Assembly: GCA_026983775.1 (NCBI GenBank)
Contig: JALSTK010000028.1
Span: forward strand, 19,727 to 83,726
Reading direction: 5' to 3'
Length of the DNA: 64,000 nt
Source of the DNA: Calditrichia bacterium
GTDB lineage: Bacteria; Calditrichota; Calditrichia; Calditrichales; Calditrichaceae
Part shown: positions 28,309-36,348 of the stretch, in pieces
How positions within the stretch are numbered: the stretch's first letter is position 1
Layout of the letters: each line of letters starts with the position of its first letter
Translations under genes and position numbers: made by a program
Notes under the pieces: generated by a model
Told to the model about the DNA's origin: nothing
The model's database searches: none
The model's input: the letters and a program-made list of their open reading frames with translations, nothing else

Positions 28309-29382
28309 TTACTTCAGTAACACCAACCTGCCAACTTTAACCTGACCATTTGCTTTAATCCTGTAGTAATAGGTCCCACTACATGGAAAATCTTCGGACT
28401 TTAAAAACAGGTGATGCATTCCGGCCCTCTGGCGACGATTCAATACGGACCGTATCTTTTGTCCCAGGGCATTAAAAACGGTTATTTCTACCGAGCTCAT
28501 TTGAGGTAAACGATAAGAGATCGTGCTACCTGTCCGCCCATGGGCCTGTCCGAAAGGATTGGGATACCCGGGTAGCAGCGTAAATGATCCCGGACCTGTT
28601 AGCTTATCGGATATACCGGTGGCAACGGTTGTAACCGAATAATCCTGGTACAGGGTATCCGCAGTACCCTGAGCAGTGAACCTAAGTTTTGCCCTACCGG
28701 TACCGGCGGCAGTATCCGTATCAAAAGTGAGGATGAATTCCAGACTGTCGCCGGGATTAATTGCCGCAGTGATCGTATCCTGCTGGGGAGGCGCACAGAC
28801 CTCGAAACAAAGGGAGGTATTCCAACCCTGCGGTAAATCATTGTCTACCCGGGTAAGCGTAACGGTCAGCAGAGAATCCGTCAAATTCCGAACGAATCCG
28901 CCGACTTCATAACCGCCGCCGGCAATGCCCTGTTCGGTTGTGTCCGTCGAAGCAAGTTCAATCGCCGGTTCAACTAAGGTCGAAACGCTGAAGAGAACCG
29001 AGTCTTTCTCACCGCTGACCAGATCATCAAAAACCATCAGGGCCTGACCTACGGCCTGGACTAGATCCGTATTAAAGGCTATATCAAAAAAAACACTATC
29101 ACCGGGATTCGCGGCAACCGGGTCCGATTGATCTACCATAGGGCCATAACATTTGTCACCGAAGCACAGGGTAGTGGACCACTGATCGGGAATATCGTTG
29201 GTAGCGCGCGTGGCCTGAAAAACGGTGGCCGCACTGCTAATATTGTGCACCCAGGCTGTAAAAATAATGGATTCGCCGGGGGGTATTTTAGCCGTTGAAT
29301 CCACCACATCGACGCGCAAAGAAGCCGCCGTTAAAATCTGAATGGTAAAAAACAAAATCCAGAGGGGGATTAATCTTTTCAT
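28309..29382 (-). CDS. Secreted protein with two tandem beta-sandwich repeats and T9SS sorting domain
   Basis: 357 residues. After the signal peptide there are two related ~115-residue modules, each with a paired-Cys strand: DQWSTTLCFGDKCYGP in the first and GWNTSLCFEVCAPPQQD in the second, each followed by PGDSxxFxxxFxTD. They look like NEW3/CARDB-type immunoglobulin folds, each with its own disulfide. The C-terminus is a T9SS domain of the NPFG-insert class (GYPNPFGQ, STISYRLP, VFNALGQKIRSVLN, TYYYRIKANGQ). It sits directly downstream of the Omp28-like gene. Function unknown. Confidence 0.75.
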   Translation of the reverse strand: MKRLIPLWILFFTIQILTAASLRVDVVDSTAKIPPGESIIFTAWVHNISSAATVFQATRATNDIPDQWSTTLCFGDKCYGPMVDQSDPVAANPGDSVFFDIAFNTDLVQAVGQALMVFDDLVSGEKDSVLFSVSTLVEPAIELASTDTTEQGIAGGGYEVGGFVRNLTDSLLTVTLTRVDNDLPQGWNTSLCFEVCAPPQQDTITAAINPGDSLEFILTFDTDTAAGTGRAKLRFTAQGTADTLYQDYSVTTVATGISDKLTGPGSFTLLPGYPNPFGQAHGRTGSTISYRLPQMSSVEITVFNALGQKIRSVLNRRQRAGMHHLFLKSEDFPCSGTYYYRIKANGQVKVGRLVLLK

Positions 29383-29416
29383 TCCTTATCTCCGAAAAAC
29401 TTCTACTTTCGTCAAA

Positions 29417-31309
29417 TTATTTGATCAGGATCATCTTCCTGGTTGCTGTAAAATTGCCGGCTTTAATAGTGTAAAAGTATACACCCGAGGCTAATCGGGA
29501 GCTATTCATGGTTACGTTGTAATTTCCGGCGTTCTGAAATTCATTCACTAATGTTTTTACTTTTTGTCCGGCAGAATTAAATACCGCTATTTGTACATGG
29601 CTGTTTACAGGCAAAGCATAACGAATAACCGTACTGGGATTAAATGGATTCGGATAATTCTGTTGCAGAGAAAAATCTGAAGGAACTGGTCCCATATCCC
29701 TGGTGATGGAACTGGCAGGGTTGCCCAGATCCACTTTTGCCGCAACTACGACTTCTTTGGTATCGTCATTCTGTACAAAAGCAATCAATTCGCAATTTTC
29801 CTTTACAACACCGCTTGGAATGGTGAAATTGATCGTATTCTCAAATTGTGTTCCCACGTCCGGTGCGGAAGTTCCGTCCCAAATTTTAACCCCGGCCGCA
29901 TCCGGGAACATTTCCCGCTCCACAAAATGCAGAGAGTCCATGGATGTTTCCCAATTATAGGCGATATGCGATTCACATAAGGCCCAGCGTAAGTGGTTGT
30001 TTTTAGCGAGGGTAATCCCCTGATAGGTCGTGGTGGAGGTAGCTACGATATCATCTCCGCTTTCCGAGAAGGTTATTTCCATGGTGAGCGGCGTATACTC
30101 TTCCCGCTCTGCGAAATATTTACTCTCATAGCCGGAATAAACACCGGACCAGTCCGAACCGGCCGCAGCACCGCCGACCTGCTTGCGGTCACCGCCGAAT
30201 ATACAGGTTGGATAAGAGTGTACATCGTAATAAGTTCTGCGGTCTCCGGAATAGCTATTATCAAACGGATCGTTGCCGCTGAAGCCACCATGATAGGCGA
30301 TGATAGCCACATTATCCGGATAGGTTTTATATAAACTGTCCAGGGCATTGGCAGCTCCGGGGCAGTAGGTGCATTCCGTATCGGTAAATTCCTCCGGCAA
30401 CACCACGTCTTTTTGATTGGCGTAAGAATTGATATATTGGGTAACCAGATCGTTGCTGGTATCTTCATCGCCGCTCAACAACGTTTTTACATAAAAAGTA
30501 TAACCGACTTTTTCAAACGTATAATCGGCAAAGGTTACCTGCGTTTGGGCACCGGCTGCCAGACCGGTTACGGTTTTGGTGTCAATGGGCACTTCGTTGT
30601 TATCCCAATCGTAATAACCGAATTCCACGTCGAACGTTTCCGTATTCAGCCCCTCGTTACTTACGGTAGCCAGGGGCTGTACAACCGTATTCGGATCATA
30701 ATGCGCGTTCATATCAATTGAATACGCCATTACGTCGTGATCGGACGGAACCGTAATTTTAACATCGTCCACAAACCATTGATAATTGGGACTGCTCGGA
30801 TTGTGGTAATGGAAGCCTACATAAACCGTACTCTGACCCACATAAGCAGACAAATCCACCGAAACCATATCGCCGCCGAAACCTTGGATTGTATGATTCT
30901 CGGGCGTCATCGTTAAAATTGTCGTAAAGGCGGAGGCTGAATTATTATTGGTTGTAGAAACAGCAATATAATTCGTACCGCCACTGCCGACCCAAGAGCT
31001 CTGGTCTTCATAAAAAGTCAGCTTGGCACTGGTTGCGGAAGAAAGGTCTACGGCAGGGGTAACCATCCACATATCTTTGTCGTATAAATAACCTGTTTCA
31101 GCCATTGCGGAGTACCCTCCCGTCCGACTCTTATCTGCCGATTGAACCCAGGCTTCCAACTGAAAGTCCGAAAATAGCGTCCATCCGCTGGGTGGAAAAC
31201 TGCCTTCGAAAGATTCGTTCACCAATGCCGCGCTGGTTTTTTGATTACCGGCCAGAACAAATGCCGCTACAACCAATAAAAGGATTACCGAATGTACTAA
31301 TGCTTTCAT
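29417..31309 (-). CDS. Omp28-like secreted protein with choice-of-anchor J domain and T9SS sorting domain
   Basis: 630 residues; the start is supported by AGGAGGCAGC. Order: signal peptide; choice-of-anchor J-type module (ALVNESFEGSFPPSGWTLFS ... GFHYHNPSSPNYQWFVDDVKI, about 28-190); an Ig-like domain; an Omp28/thioredoxin-like domain with EFTDTE-C313-TY-C316-PGAAN, matching the EFTGxxCxxCP motif of Omp28-related proteins; and a canonical T9SS domain (NYPNPFNPSTVIRYALP ... RKMILIK). The CxxC suggests a thiol-disulfide function outside the outer membrane. It follows the PEGA/Omp28-like lipoprotein by 8 bp and precedes a further T9SS protein and TlpA. Confidence 0.85.
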   Translation of the reverse strand: MKALVHSVILLLVVAAFVLAGNQKTSAALVNESFEGSFPPSGWTLFSDFQLEAWVQSADKSRTGGYSAMAETGYLYDKDMWMVTPAVDLSSATSAKLTFYEDQSSWVGSGGTNYIAVSTTNNNSASAFTTILTMTPENHTIQGFGGDMVSVDLSAYVGQSTVYVGFHYHNPSSPNYQWFVDDVKITVPSDHDVMAYSIDMNAHYDPNTVVQPLATVSNEGLNTETFDVEFGYYDWDNNEVPIDTKTVTGLAAGAQTQVTFADYTFEKVGYTFYVKTLLSGDEDTSNDLVTQYINSYANQKDVVLPEEFTDTECTYCPGAANALDSLYKTYPDNVAIIAYHGGFSGNDPFDNSYSGDRRTYYDVHSYPTCIFGGDRKQVGGAAAGSDWSGVYSGYESKYFAEREEYTPLTMEITFSESGDDIVATSTTTYQGITLAKNNHLRWALCESHIAYNWETSMDSLHFVEREMFPDAAGVKIWDGTSAPDVGTQFENTINFTIPSGVVKENCELIAFVQNDDTKEVVVAAKVDLGNPASSITRDMGPVPSDFSLQQNYPNPFNPSTVIRYALPVNSHVQIAVFNSAGQKVKTLVNEFQNAGNYNVTMNSSRLASGVYFYTIKAGNFTATRKMILIK

Positions 31310-31317
31310 GCTGCCTC

Positions 31318-32493
31318 CTAATTAATGGTGGTTTGTATTATCTTTTTTGTTGAAATATCCTGTACAAAGGCGATGACATGGCTGTTGCCATAGTTCCAGC
31401 CCGGCCAGTTAATCCGGTAGTCCAGTCGATCCGAGTTGATCTTATCACCTTTTCTGTCACTTAAAAAACGTCGGAACACAAAATTGAAATCTTTTAAACC
31501 GTTACTGCCGGGTGGGCTGTCGTAATGGATATCGTCTTCCGAAACGGCTACAAATAAGCGTAACTGATCGTTTGGCAGGATATGATTAAAATCGTATACT
31601 TCTACCCTGACCTGCAGTGTATCTTCGTTAAGCGTCTTGTTAACCGAGAGGGCCAGAGCGCTCTGTTGTCGGGCAATTTCATTGGTATACGCGGTTACGA
31701 TGGCTTCATAGTCGGCTGCATCTATGCCGGTGGCGCCGTTGGAGCGCAATTGGGGTAACGTGGATACACTGTAATAACTGATCCGCTCTTTAATGTCGTC
31801 GGGAGAAACTTTGTAGAAAGGATCGTTGAGGTTGGGCCAGAAGGCGTAATATTCCATTAAGGCATAAGAACCCTGCGGATGTTCTACACGAAACCGTTCC
31901 AGGTTTTTCGCCGATGTGACGCAGGGTTCACAAGAAACGTTTCCGAACGACTCGAACAGGATACGCTGCAATATCTGTAGGTCATAAATAAAACTGACGG
32001 TTGAATCCATTACAGAAGTTACCGACCATGCTTGCGCTACAAAACCGTTTTTCTCGATTCGTAACCGATGTACCCCCGGTTCAACCCGGATTGTATCCGG
32101 AGTCACTTTCCCGGAAGATTGATCATCAACAAAAATGTTGGCCCCGGAGGGTTGACTTTGAATATAAATATAGCTTATCTGCACCAGCTTTTTCAAACGA
32201 ATATGAACCGTGGACAGGGTTGCGTTGCTTACATGAACGATAATCGAATCTTCCTCCGGAACATAGCCGTTTTTACTCAGGTGAATCATATGGGAACCGA
32301 CCGTTATGCCGGTAAGGGTATCCGGTGTGAGTTTTTGAGTATTGATTCCATCTATGAAAATAAACGCGCCGGCCGGTGCCGATTGCACAAAAATGGAACC
32401 GGTCTGATTTTGGTTGGTTATATCTACCGGTTGCCTAACACCACAAGAGAGCACAAAAAGCAGTACAATCAAAAAATAAGGATATTTTAGCAT
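31318..32493 (-). CDS. PEGA-domain lipoprotein with Omp28-like thioredoxin domain
   Basis: 391 residues from the ATG at 32493 (GGAAA 5 nt upstream); an upstream GTG would add six residues. The lipobox is VLSC (Cys17). Two PEGA repeats follow (GSIFVQSAPAGAFIFIDG ... and SYIYIQSQPSGANIFVDD), then an Omp28-like domain with NVSC188-EPC191-VTSAKNL, WPNLNDPFY and a cis-Pro strand VSTLPQLRSNG. PEGA domains are found in surface proteins and can contact peptidoglycan or glycans. It starts a minus-strand group that includes a second Omp28-like gene only 8 bp away. Confidence 0.82.
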   Translation of the reverse strand: MLKYPYFLIVLLFVLSCGVRQPVDITNQNQTGSIFVQSAPAGAFIFIDGINTQKLTPDTLTGITVGSHMIHLSKNGYVPEEDSIIVHVSNATLSTVHIRLKKLVQISYIYIQSQPSGANIFVDDQSSGKVTPDTIRVEPGVHRLRIEKNGFVAQAWSVTSVMDSTVSFIYDLQILQRILFESFGNVSCEPCVTSAKNLERFRVEHPQGSYALMEYYAFWPNLNDPFYKVSPDDIKERISYYSVSTLPQLRSNGATGIDAADYEAIVTAYTNEIARQQSALALSVNKTLNEDTLQVRVEVYDFNHILPNDQLRLFVAVSEDDIHYDSPPGSNGLKDFNFVFRRFLSDRKGDKINSDRLDYRINWPGWNYGNSHVIAFVQDISTKKIIQTTIN

Positions 32494-32511
32494 ACGATTT
32501 CCAACATACAC

Positions 32512-32775
32512 ATTACATTGCCCTTCAGGCAGGTCATCCCTGATGGTAAGGGCGCGAAAATTAATTTAAGAAATTAAAAATTTATGGTTGTATTGGCCGT
32601 CACGAATTATTTACAATGCTTTATTAAATTAATATAGAAATAATTTTTTATTTTTTCAATGATAGAATTTTTTTTATGGAAAACAAAAAAAAGACGGAAT
32701 ATTTACGGTCATAAGTAGATTACATAAATTGCACCTATCTCGAAGCTATCAAATGATTAAACAGCAGGAGGTTTT
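32512..32775. other. Divergent intergenic region, AT-rich
   Basis: 264 bp between divergent genes. It contains long A/T tracts and must hold promoters for both sides, but no -35/-10 pair with good spacing stood out. The 3' edge holds the GGAGG ribosome site for the gene at 32776. Confidence 0.5.
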
Positions 32776-33306
32776 ATGAAGCGGTTCATATTGATTATAG
32801 CAGGGTTATTTCTCATCTCTAATGTATATGGCGGTGACGCTCTGGTTCATCAGGGAGATAAAATTGTCGGGGGTCGCCTCGCTCTGGGTTCGGTCTATGG
32901 GGCCAGTGCCGGTGTTATTTTAAGCGGCGAATACGGATTCAAAGATCAATTGTTCAACCTCGGTGATCTGAATAACACGCTCGGTTTTGGTGCCTCTTTA
33001 GCGTATTCGGGATATTCGGAATTCGGCTATGACTACAGCAATTATCTTTTGTTGTTCTCCGGTATCTGGCATACGGATATATTTAAAAATCCCAAACTGG
33101 ATACCTACGCCTCTCTTAGTTTAGGTTATAATTTTGCTTCCGTTACCATCCCCAGCGGTAAGGCGAACCGAACAAATTCTTTCGCCGGTCTGGTGGTAGG
33201 CACGGCTTTAGGCATGCGCTACCAGTTGAGCTCTCAGCTTTATGGTGTGGGAGAGATCGGTTTCGGTATGGGAGTGCTACGCCTCGGGATCGATTATCGT
33301 CTTTAA
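32776..33306 (+). CDS. Small outer-membrane beta-barrel-like protein
   Basis: 176 residues, start preceded by CAGGAGG. A signal peptide (1-19) is followed by amphipathic strands ending in GVLRLGIDYRL. The alternating pattern (GFGASLAYSGYSEFGYDYSNYLLLFSG, TYASLSLGYNF) suits an eight-stranded OmpA/OmpX-like barrel, although the usual terminal Phe is replaced by Leu. No named family recognised. The DUF72 gene follows after 12 bp. Confidence 0.65.
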   Translation: MKRFILIIAGLFLISNVYGGDALVHQGDKIVGGRLALGSVYGASAGVILSGEYGFKDQLFNLGDLNNTLGFGASLAYSGYSEFGYDYSNYLLLFSGIWHTDIFKNPKLDTYASLSLGYNFASVTIPSGKANRTNSFAGLVVGTALGMRYQLSSQLYGVGEIGFGMGVLRLGIDYRL

Positions 33307-33318
33307 TTTCCCGTACAA

Positions 33319-34071
33319 ATGAAAAAAGACAAACTCTATCTGGGAACCTCGGGCTGGTCGTATAAAGATTGGCGCGGGATTTTTTATCCTGCCCGCAGTT
33401 CAAACAATGACTGGCTAAGCCAATATGCCGAAACGTTTTCCACGGTAGAAATCGATTCTACCTTTTATGGTATCCCTCGTTCATCCACAGTTGAAAAATG
33501 GCAAAAAGCCACACCGGATCATTTTATTTTCGCTCCCAAAGTCCCGCGGACCATCACTCATGAAAATCGTTTGCAAAGATGCTCACCGATTTGGGATCAC
33601 TTTCTGGAAACCATGGCTTTACTGGGAGATAAACTGGGACCGATCGTTTTACAATTTGACTACAAATTCACTTTTAAAGATCATTTTCAAAATCTAAAAC
33701 AGTTTCTTGAAAAAGAGACTCTGCCCCCCAAATTGTGTGTGGAAATTCGTAACAAGGACTGGCATCGCCGGGAATTTTACGAGCTGCTCGAAGCCCATCA
33801 TACGGCGCTTGTTCTAAATGATCTCTATTATATGCCGCGTGTTATCGAGATTACGACTGATTTTACCTATATCCGCCTGCTTGGGAACCGTAAACTGATC
33901 CCGGACGATTTCTCCTCTGTACGTATCAATCGGGACAGGGAACTGGACTGGTGGTCACAACGGATCGTTCGGTTTTTAGAAAAGAACCTCGAAGTCTATG
34001 TGTATTCCAATAACCGTTACCAGGGTCACGCTCCCGCCACTATGCATAGTTTGAAGGAGCGACTGGTTTAG
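33319..34071 (+). CDS. DUF72 (YecE) family protein
   Basis: 250 residues. It begins LYLGTSGWSYKDWRGIFYP, the DUF72 signature (GTSGWxYxxWxxxFYP), followed by FSTVEIDSTFYGIP and FAPKVPRTITHE, then VCVEIRNKDW and a final VYVYSNNRYQGHAPATM. The family has a TIM-barrel fold and is widespread, but its activity is not established. It is soluble and cytoplasmic. It converges with the DUF3179 gene, with 5 bp between the stops. Confidence 0.92.
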   Translation: MKKDKLYLGTSGWSYKDWRGIFYPARSSNNDWLSQYAETFSTVEIDSTFYGIPRSSTVEKWQKATPDHFIFAPKVPRTITHENRLQRCSPIWDHFLETMALLGDKLGPIVLQFDYKFTFKDHFQNLKQFLEKETLPPKLCVEIRNKDWHRREFYELLEAHHTALVLNDLYYMPRVIEITTDFTYIRLLGNRKLIPDDFSSVRINRDRELDWWSQRIVRFLEKNLEVYVYSNNRYQGHAPATMHSLKERLV

Positions 34072-34076
34072 TTTTT

Positions 34077-34760
34077 TCAGGGTAAATACAAAATTTTCGT
34101 ATCCGGGTGTTCCGCTTTCCATTCTTTCCATGTAGTTCGCACAGAAGGGATTTCCGGCAATTCCCGGTCGGCATTCTTTCCCGCTACACTTCGGAGCACA
34201 TGCTCATCCGGGAAGGGATACCACATACTGCCGGTTTCCTGGTCCCACAGGACAAAAGTATTGATATAGACCCAGCCGCTGGCTCCGAGATGCAGGACAC
34301 TATCCGGTACTGCGGCAAATTGTCGACTGTACACGACAGTCAATTGCTCCAGCGGTCAGTAGGTTACCGCCACATATTGCCGGCCGAATTGATCGTTCAC
34401 TACTTCATGACCATTGAGAATATTCAGCGGATACGCCCGACTCTCCCCGTTCAGTTCCAAACCGATTACGGAAAAAGTAGCGCTTGCGGCAGGATAACCC
34501 GCATCTCCGGGGCTAAGAAATCCGGGTTCGGAAATAGGCGTAATGGCATTTACTCCCAAACCGTAACGAAAAGCACCCGGCTTCCAGCCATACTTTTCCA
34601 CGGCATGAGTTATATCCCATTTTTTCCCTGTTGCATCGGTCAGGATTACCTTCTTGGTAGTATCGTTTCCCGTATTATACTGATTATCCACTACTGTCGT
34701 ATCATTATTGGTACAGGAAAGAGCAAAAATAGCAACTACGATCACAAAGATCATTCTCAT
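34077..34760 (-). CDS. DUF3179 lipoprotein with in-frame UGA, probable selenoprotein
   Basis: A single reading frame of 228 codons interrupted once, at codon 135, by TGA (34358-34356). The first part has a lipobox (FALSC, Cys16) and the DUF3179 features GLGVNAITPISEPGFLSPGDAGYP, LNGESRAYPLNILNGHEVVND and QYVAVTY. The TGA then falls where the family has Cys in VTYCPL, and the frame resumes as PLEQLTVVYSRQ, then LGASGWVYINTFVLWDQETGSMW and the closing TTWKEWKAEHPDT typical of the family. A SECIS-like hairpin follows the TGA (34315-34347). I therefore annotate one gene with Sec135; the alternative is a Cys-to-stop nonsense mutation. Seen: frame, motifs, hairpin. Inferred: recoding. No selenocysteine machinery gene lies in this window. 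Confidence 0.78.
34315..34347 (-). promoter_or_regulatory. Putative bacterial SECIS element
   Basis: Counting from the base after TGA on the minus strand, nt 11-20 (AATTGACTGT) pair with nt 26-30 (ACAGT) and 34-38 (CAATT), leaving a 3-nt bulge on the 3' arm; G9-C10 can add two pairs. The 5-nt apical loop CGTGT is at nt 21-25, with G and T at 22-23. Known bacterial SECIS elements place a small loop 16-37 nt after UGA with a G near its 5' side, so spacing and loop fit. Energy was not computed. Confidence 0.65.
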
Positions 34761-34926
34761 AGGTTTTCTCCACTGCTAAACTTTTAGCCATATTACGAAA
34801 TTATTACTGACAGAACATCACGTAATTATTAAAAATGTGATTGTTTTTATAGACAGAAACTTGAGAATAATCTGTATTTCACCTACATTTACAAACAAGT
34901 TAAAAGCCGATTGAAAGGAATAAATC

Positions 34927-36174
34927 TTGAAATTCCCGCTATTTAAATCTGTTATCAACACCTCGGTTTTGATTATCCTCTTTTTTTCAAGTATAGCCGC
35001 TCAGCCGGTTCTTTGCGGGTTGGATCAAATTTCATCCTATCGGCAAATGTTTAAGAATAAACGCGTCGGCATTATAACCAATCATACGGCCTACTCCGGG
35101 AGCGGAAAATACATCACGGAAATATTCAGTCATCTACCTTGGGTTCAGCTTACCGCCCTCTTCGGCCCGGAACACGGAATTCGCGGCTCTGCGGATGCCG
35201 GTCAAAAAATTGCTTCGGAGAATAACCCTCTAAGCGGTATACCTATTTACAGTCTGTACGGCAAAACCCGCAAACCCACCCCGCAAATGCTGGCCAAAGT
35301 GGATGTACTTGTCTTCGACATACAGGATATCGGTGCCCGATTCTATACTTACATCTGGACCATGGCTCTGGCCATGGAGGCCTGTGCCGAACAGGGTAAA
35401 ACCTTTGTGGTTTTGGACCGGCCGAATCCGATTGATGGCTGGCAAGTGGAAGGAAATATTCTCCGAAAACCTTGGGCCAGTTTCGTGGGACTCTTTCCGA
35501 TTCCCGTGCGCCACGGCATGACCGTGGGTGAACTGGCCCGTATGTTCAATGATCAGGGCTGGCTCAGAAACGGTATAAAAGCCGATCTCAAAGTTATTCC
35601 CATGAAAGGCTGGAAACGATCCATGTGGTATGATCAAACCGGACTGAAGTTTATCAAACCCTCTCCCAATATGCCGGACCTGGAAACAGCCACGGTGTAT
35701 CCCGGACTCTGTCTGCTGGAGGGTACCAATGTCTCCGAAGGACGTGGTACGTATCACCCCTTTTTACAATTCGGCGCCCCCTGGATCGATGCCGGACAAT
35801 TAACCCGCAACCTGAATCAGTTACCATTAAAAGGCCTTCATTTCACGGAAACCCATTTTACACCGCAATCGATTCCGGGCATGTCCACCCACCCCAAATT
35901 TTTAAACCGATCCTGTAATGGTTGCCGGATCACCGTAACCGACCGTAATATCTTCCAACCCTATCGCAGTGGGATAGAAATCATAAATACAATTTATCAT
36001 CTTTATGCGGATAGTTTCCGATGGCGACCCAAACATTTTGATCGCCTGGCCGGAACGGATAACCTGCGCCAGGCGATTATCCGTGGCGATAATCCGGATG
36101 AATTTTTTTCGGCCTGGCAGAAACCGTTGCAGAAATTTTTACACAAACGGTCCCGCTATCTTTTATATCGTTAA
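34927..36174 (+). CDS. DUF1343 family, NamZ-like exo-beta-N-acetylmuramidase
   Basis: 415 residues, TTG start preceded by GAAAGGAA; signal peptide MKFPLFKSVINTSVLIILFF. Conserved blocks are RVGIITNHTAY, LFGPEHGIRGSADAGQ, PIYSLYGKTRKPT, LVFDIQDIGARFYTYIWTM, VLDRPNPI and SPNMPDLETATVYPGLCLLEGTNVSEGRGT. The family member NamZ releases MurNAc from the non-reducing end of glycan fragments. Residue-level catalysis cannot be confirmed here. It fits the MurNAc salvage suggested by the kinase and nucleotidyltransferase at the start of the window, although the genes are far apart. Confidence 0.9.
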   Translation: MKFPLFKSVINTSVLIILFFSSIAAQPVLCGLDQISSYRQMFKNKRVGIITNHTAYSGSGKYITEIFSHLPWVQLTALFGPEHGIRGSADAGQKIASENNPLSGIPIYSLYGKTRKPTPQMLAKVDVLVFDIQDIGARFYTYIWTMALAMEACAEQGKTFVVLDRPNPIDGWQVEGNILRKPWASFVGLFPIPVRHGMTVGELARMFNDQGWLRNGIKADLKVIPMKGWKRSMWYDQTGLKFIKPSPNMPDLETATVYPGLCLLEGTNVSEGRGTYHPFLQFGAPWIDAGQLTRNLNQLPLKGLHFTETHFTPQSIPGMSTHPKFLNRSCNGCRITVTDRNIFQPYRSGIEIINTIYHLYADSFRWRPKHFDRLAGTDNLRQAIIRGDNPDEFFSAWQKPLQKFLHKRSRYLLYR

Positions 36175-36348
36175 CTGACCCTCCGTTTGACAGGCTGATT
36201 ATATTTAAACTCAGGCAATTAAAAAAATCCCCAATCCAAACCTAAATTTAATAACTAATAAAAATTTAACTTTACATAGAGTGAAATTGTAGTTATAATT
36301 ATTTCAAAGAATTTTTATAAATATCCATCTAAAACAGGAGGACAAACC

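Noticed and set aside
34077..34358. Two separate DUF3179 genes split at the TGA
   Set aside because: Both halves are in the same frame and together make one family-length protein; the second half has no start or ribosome site.
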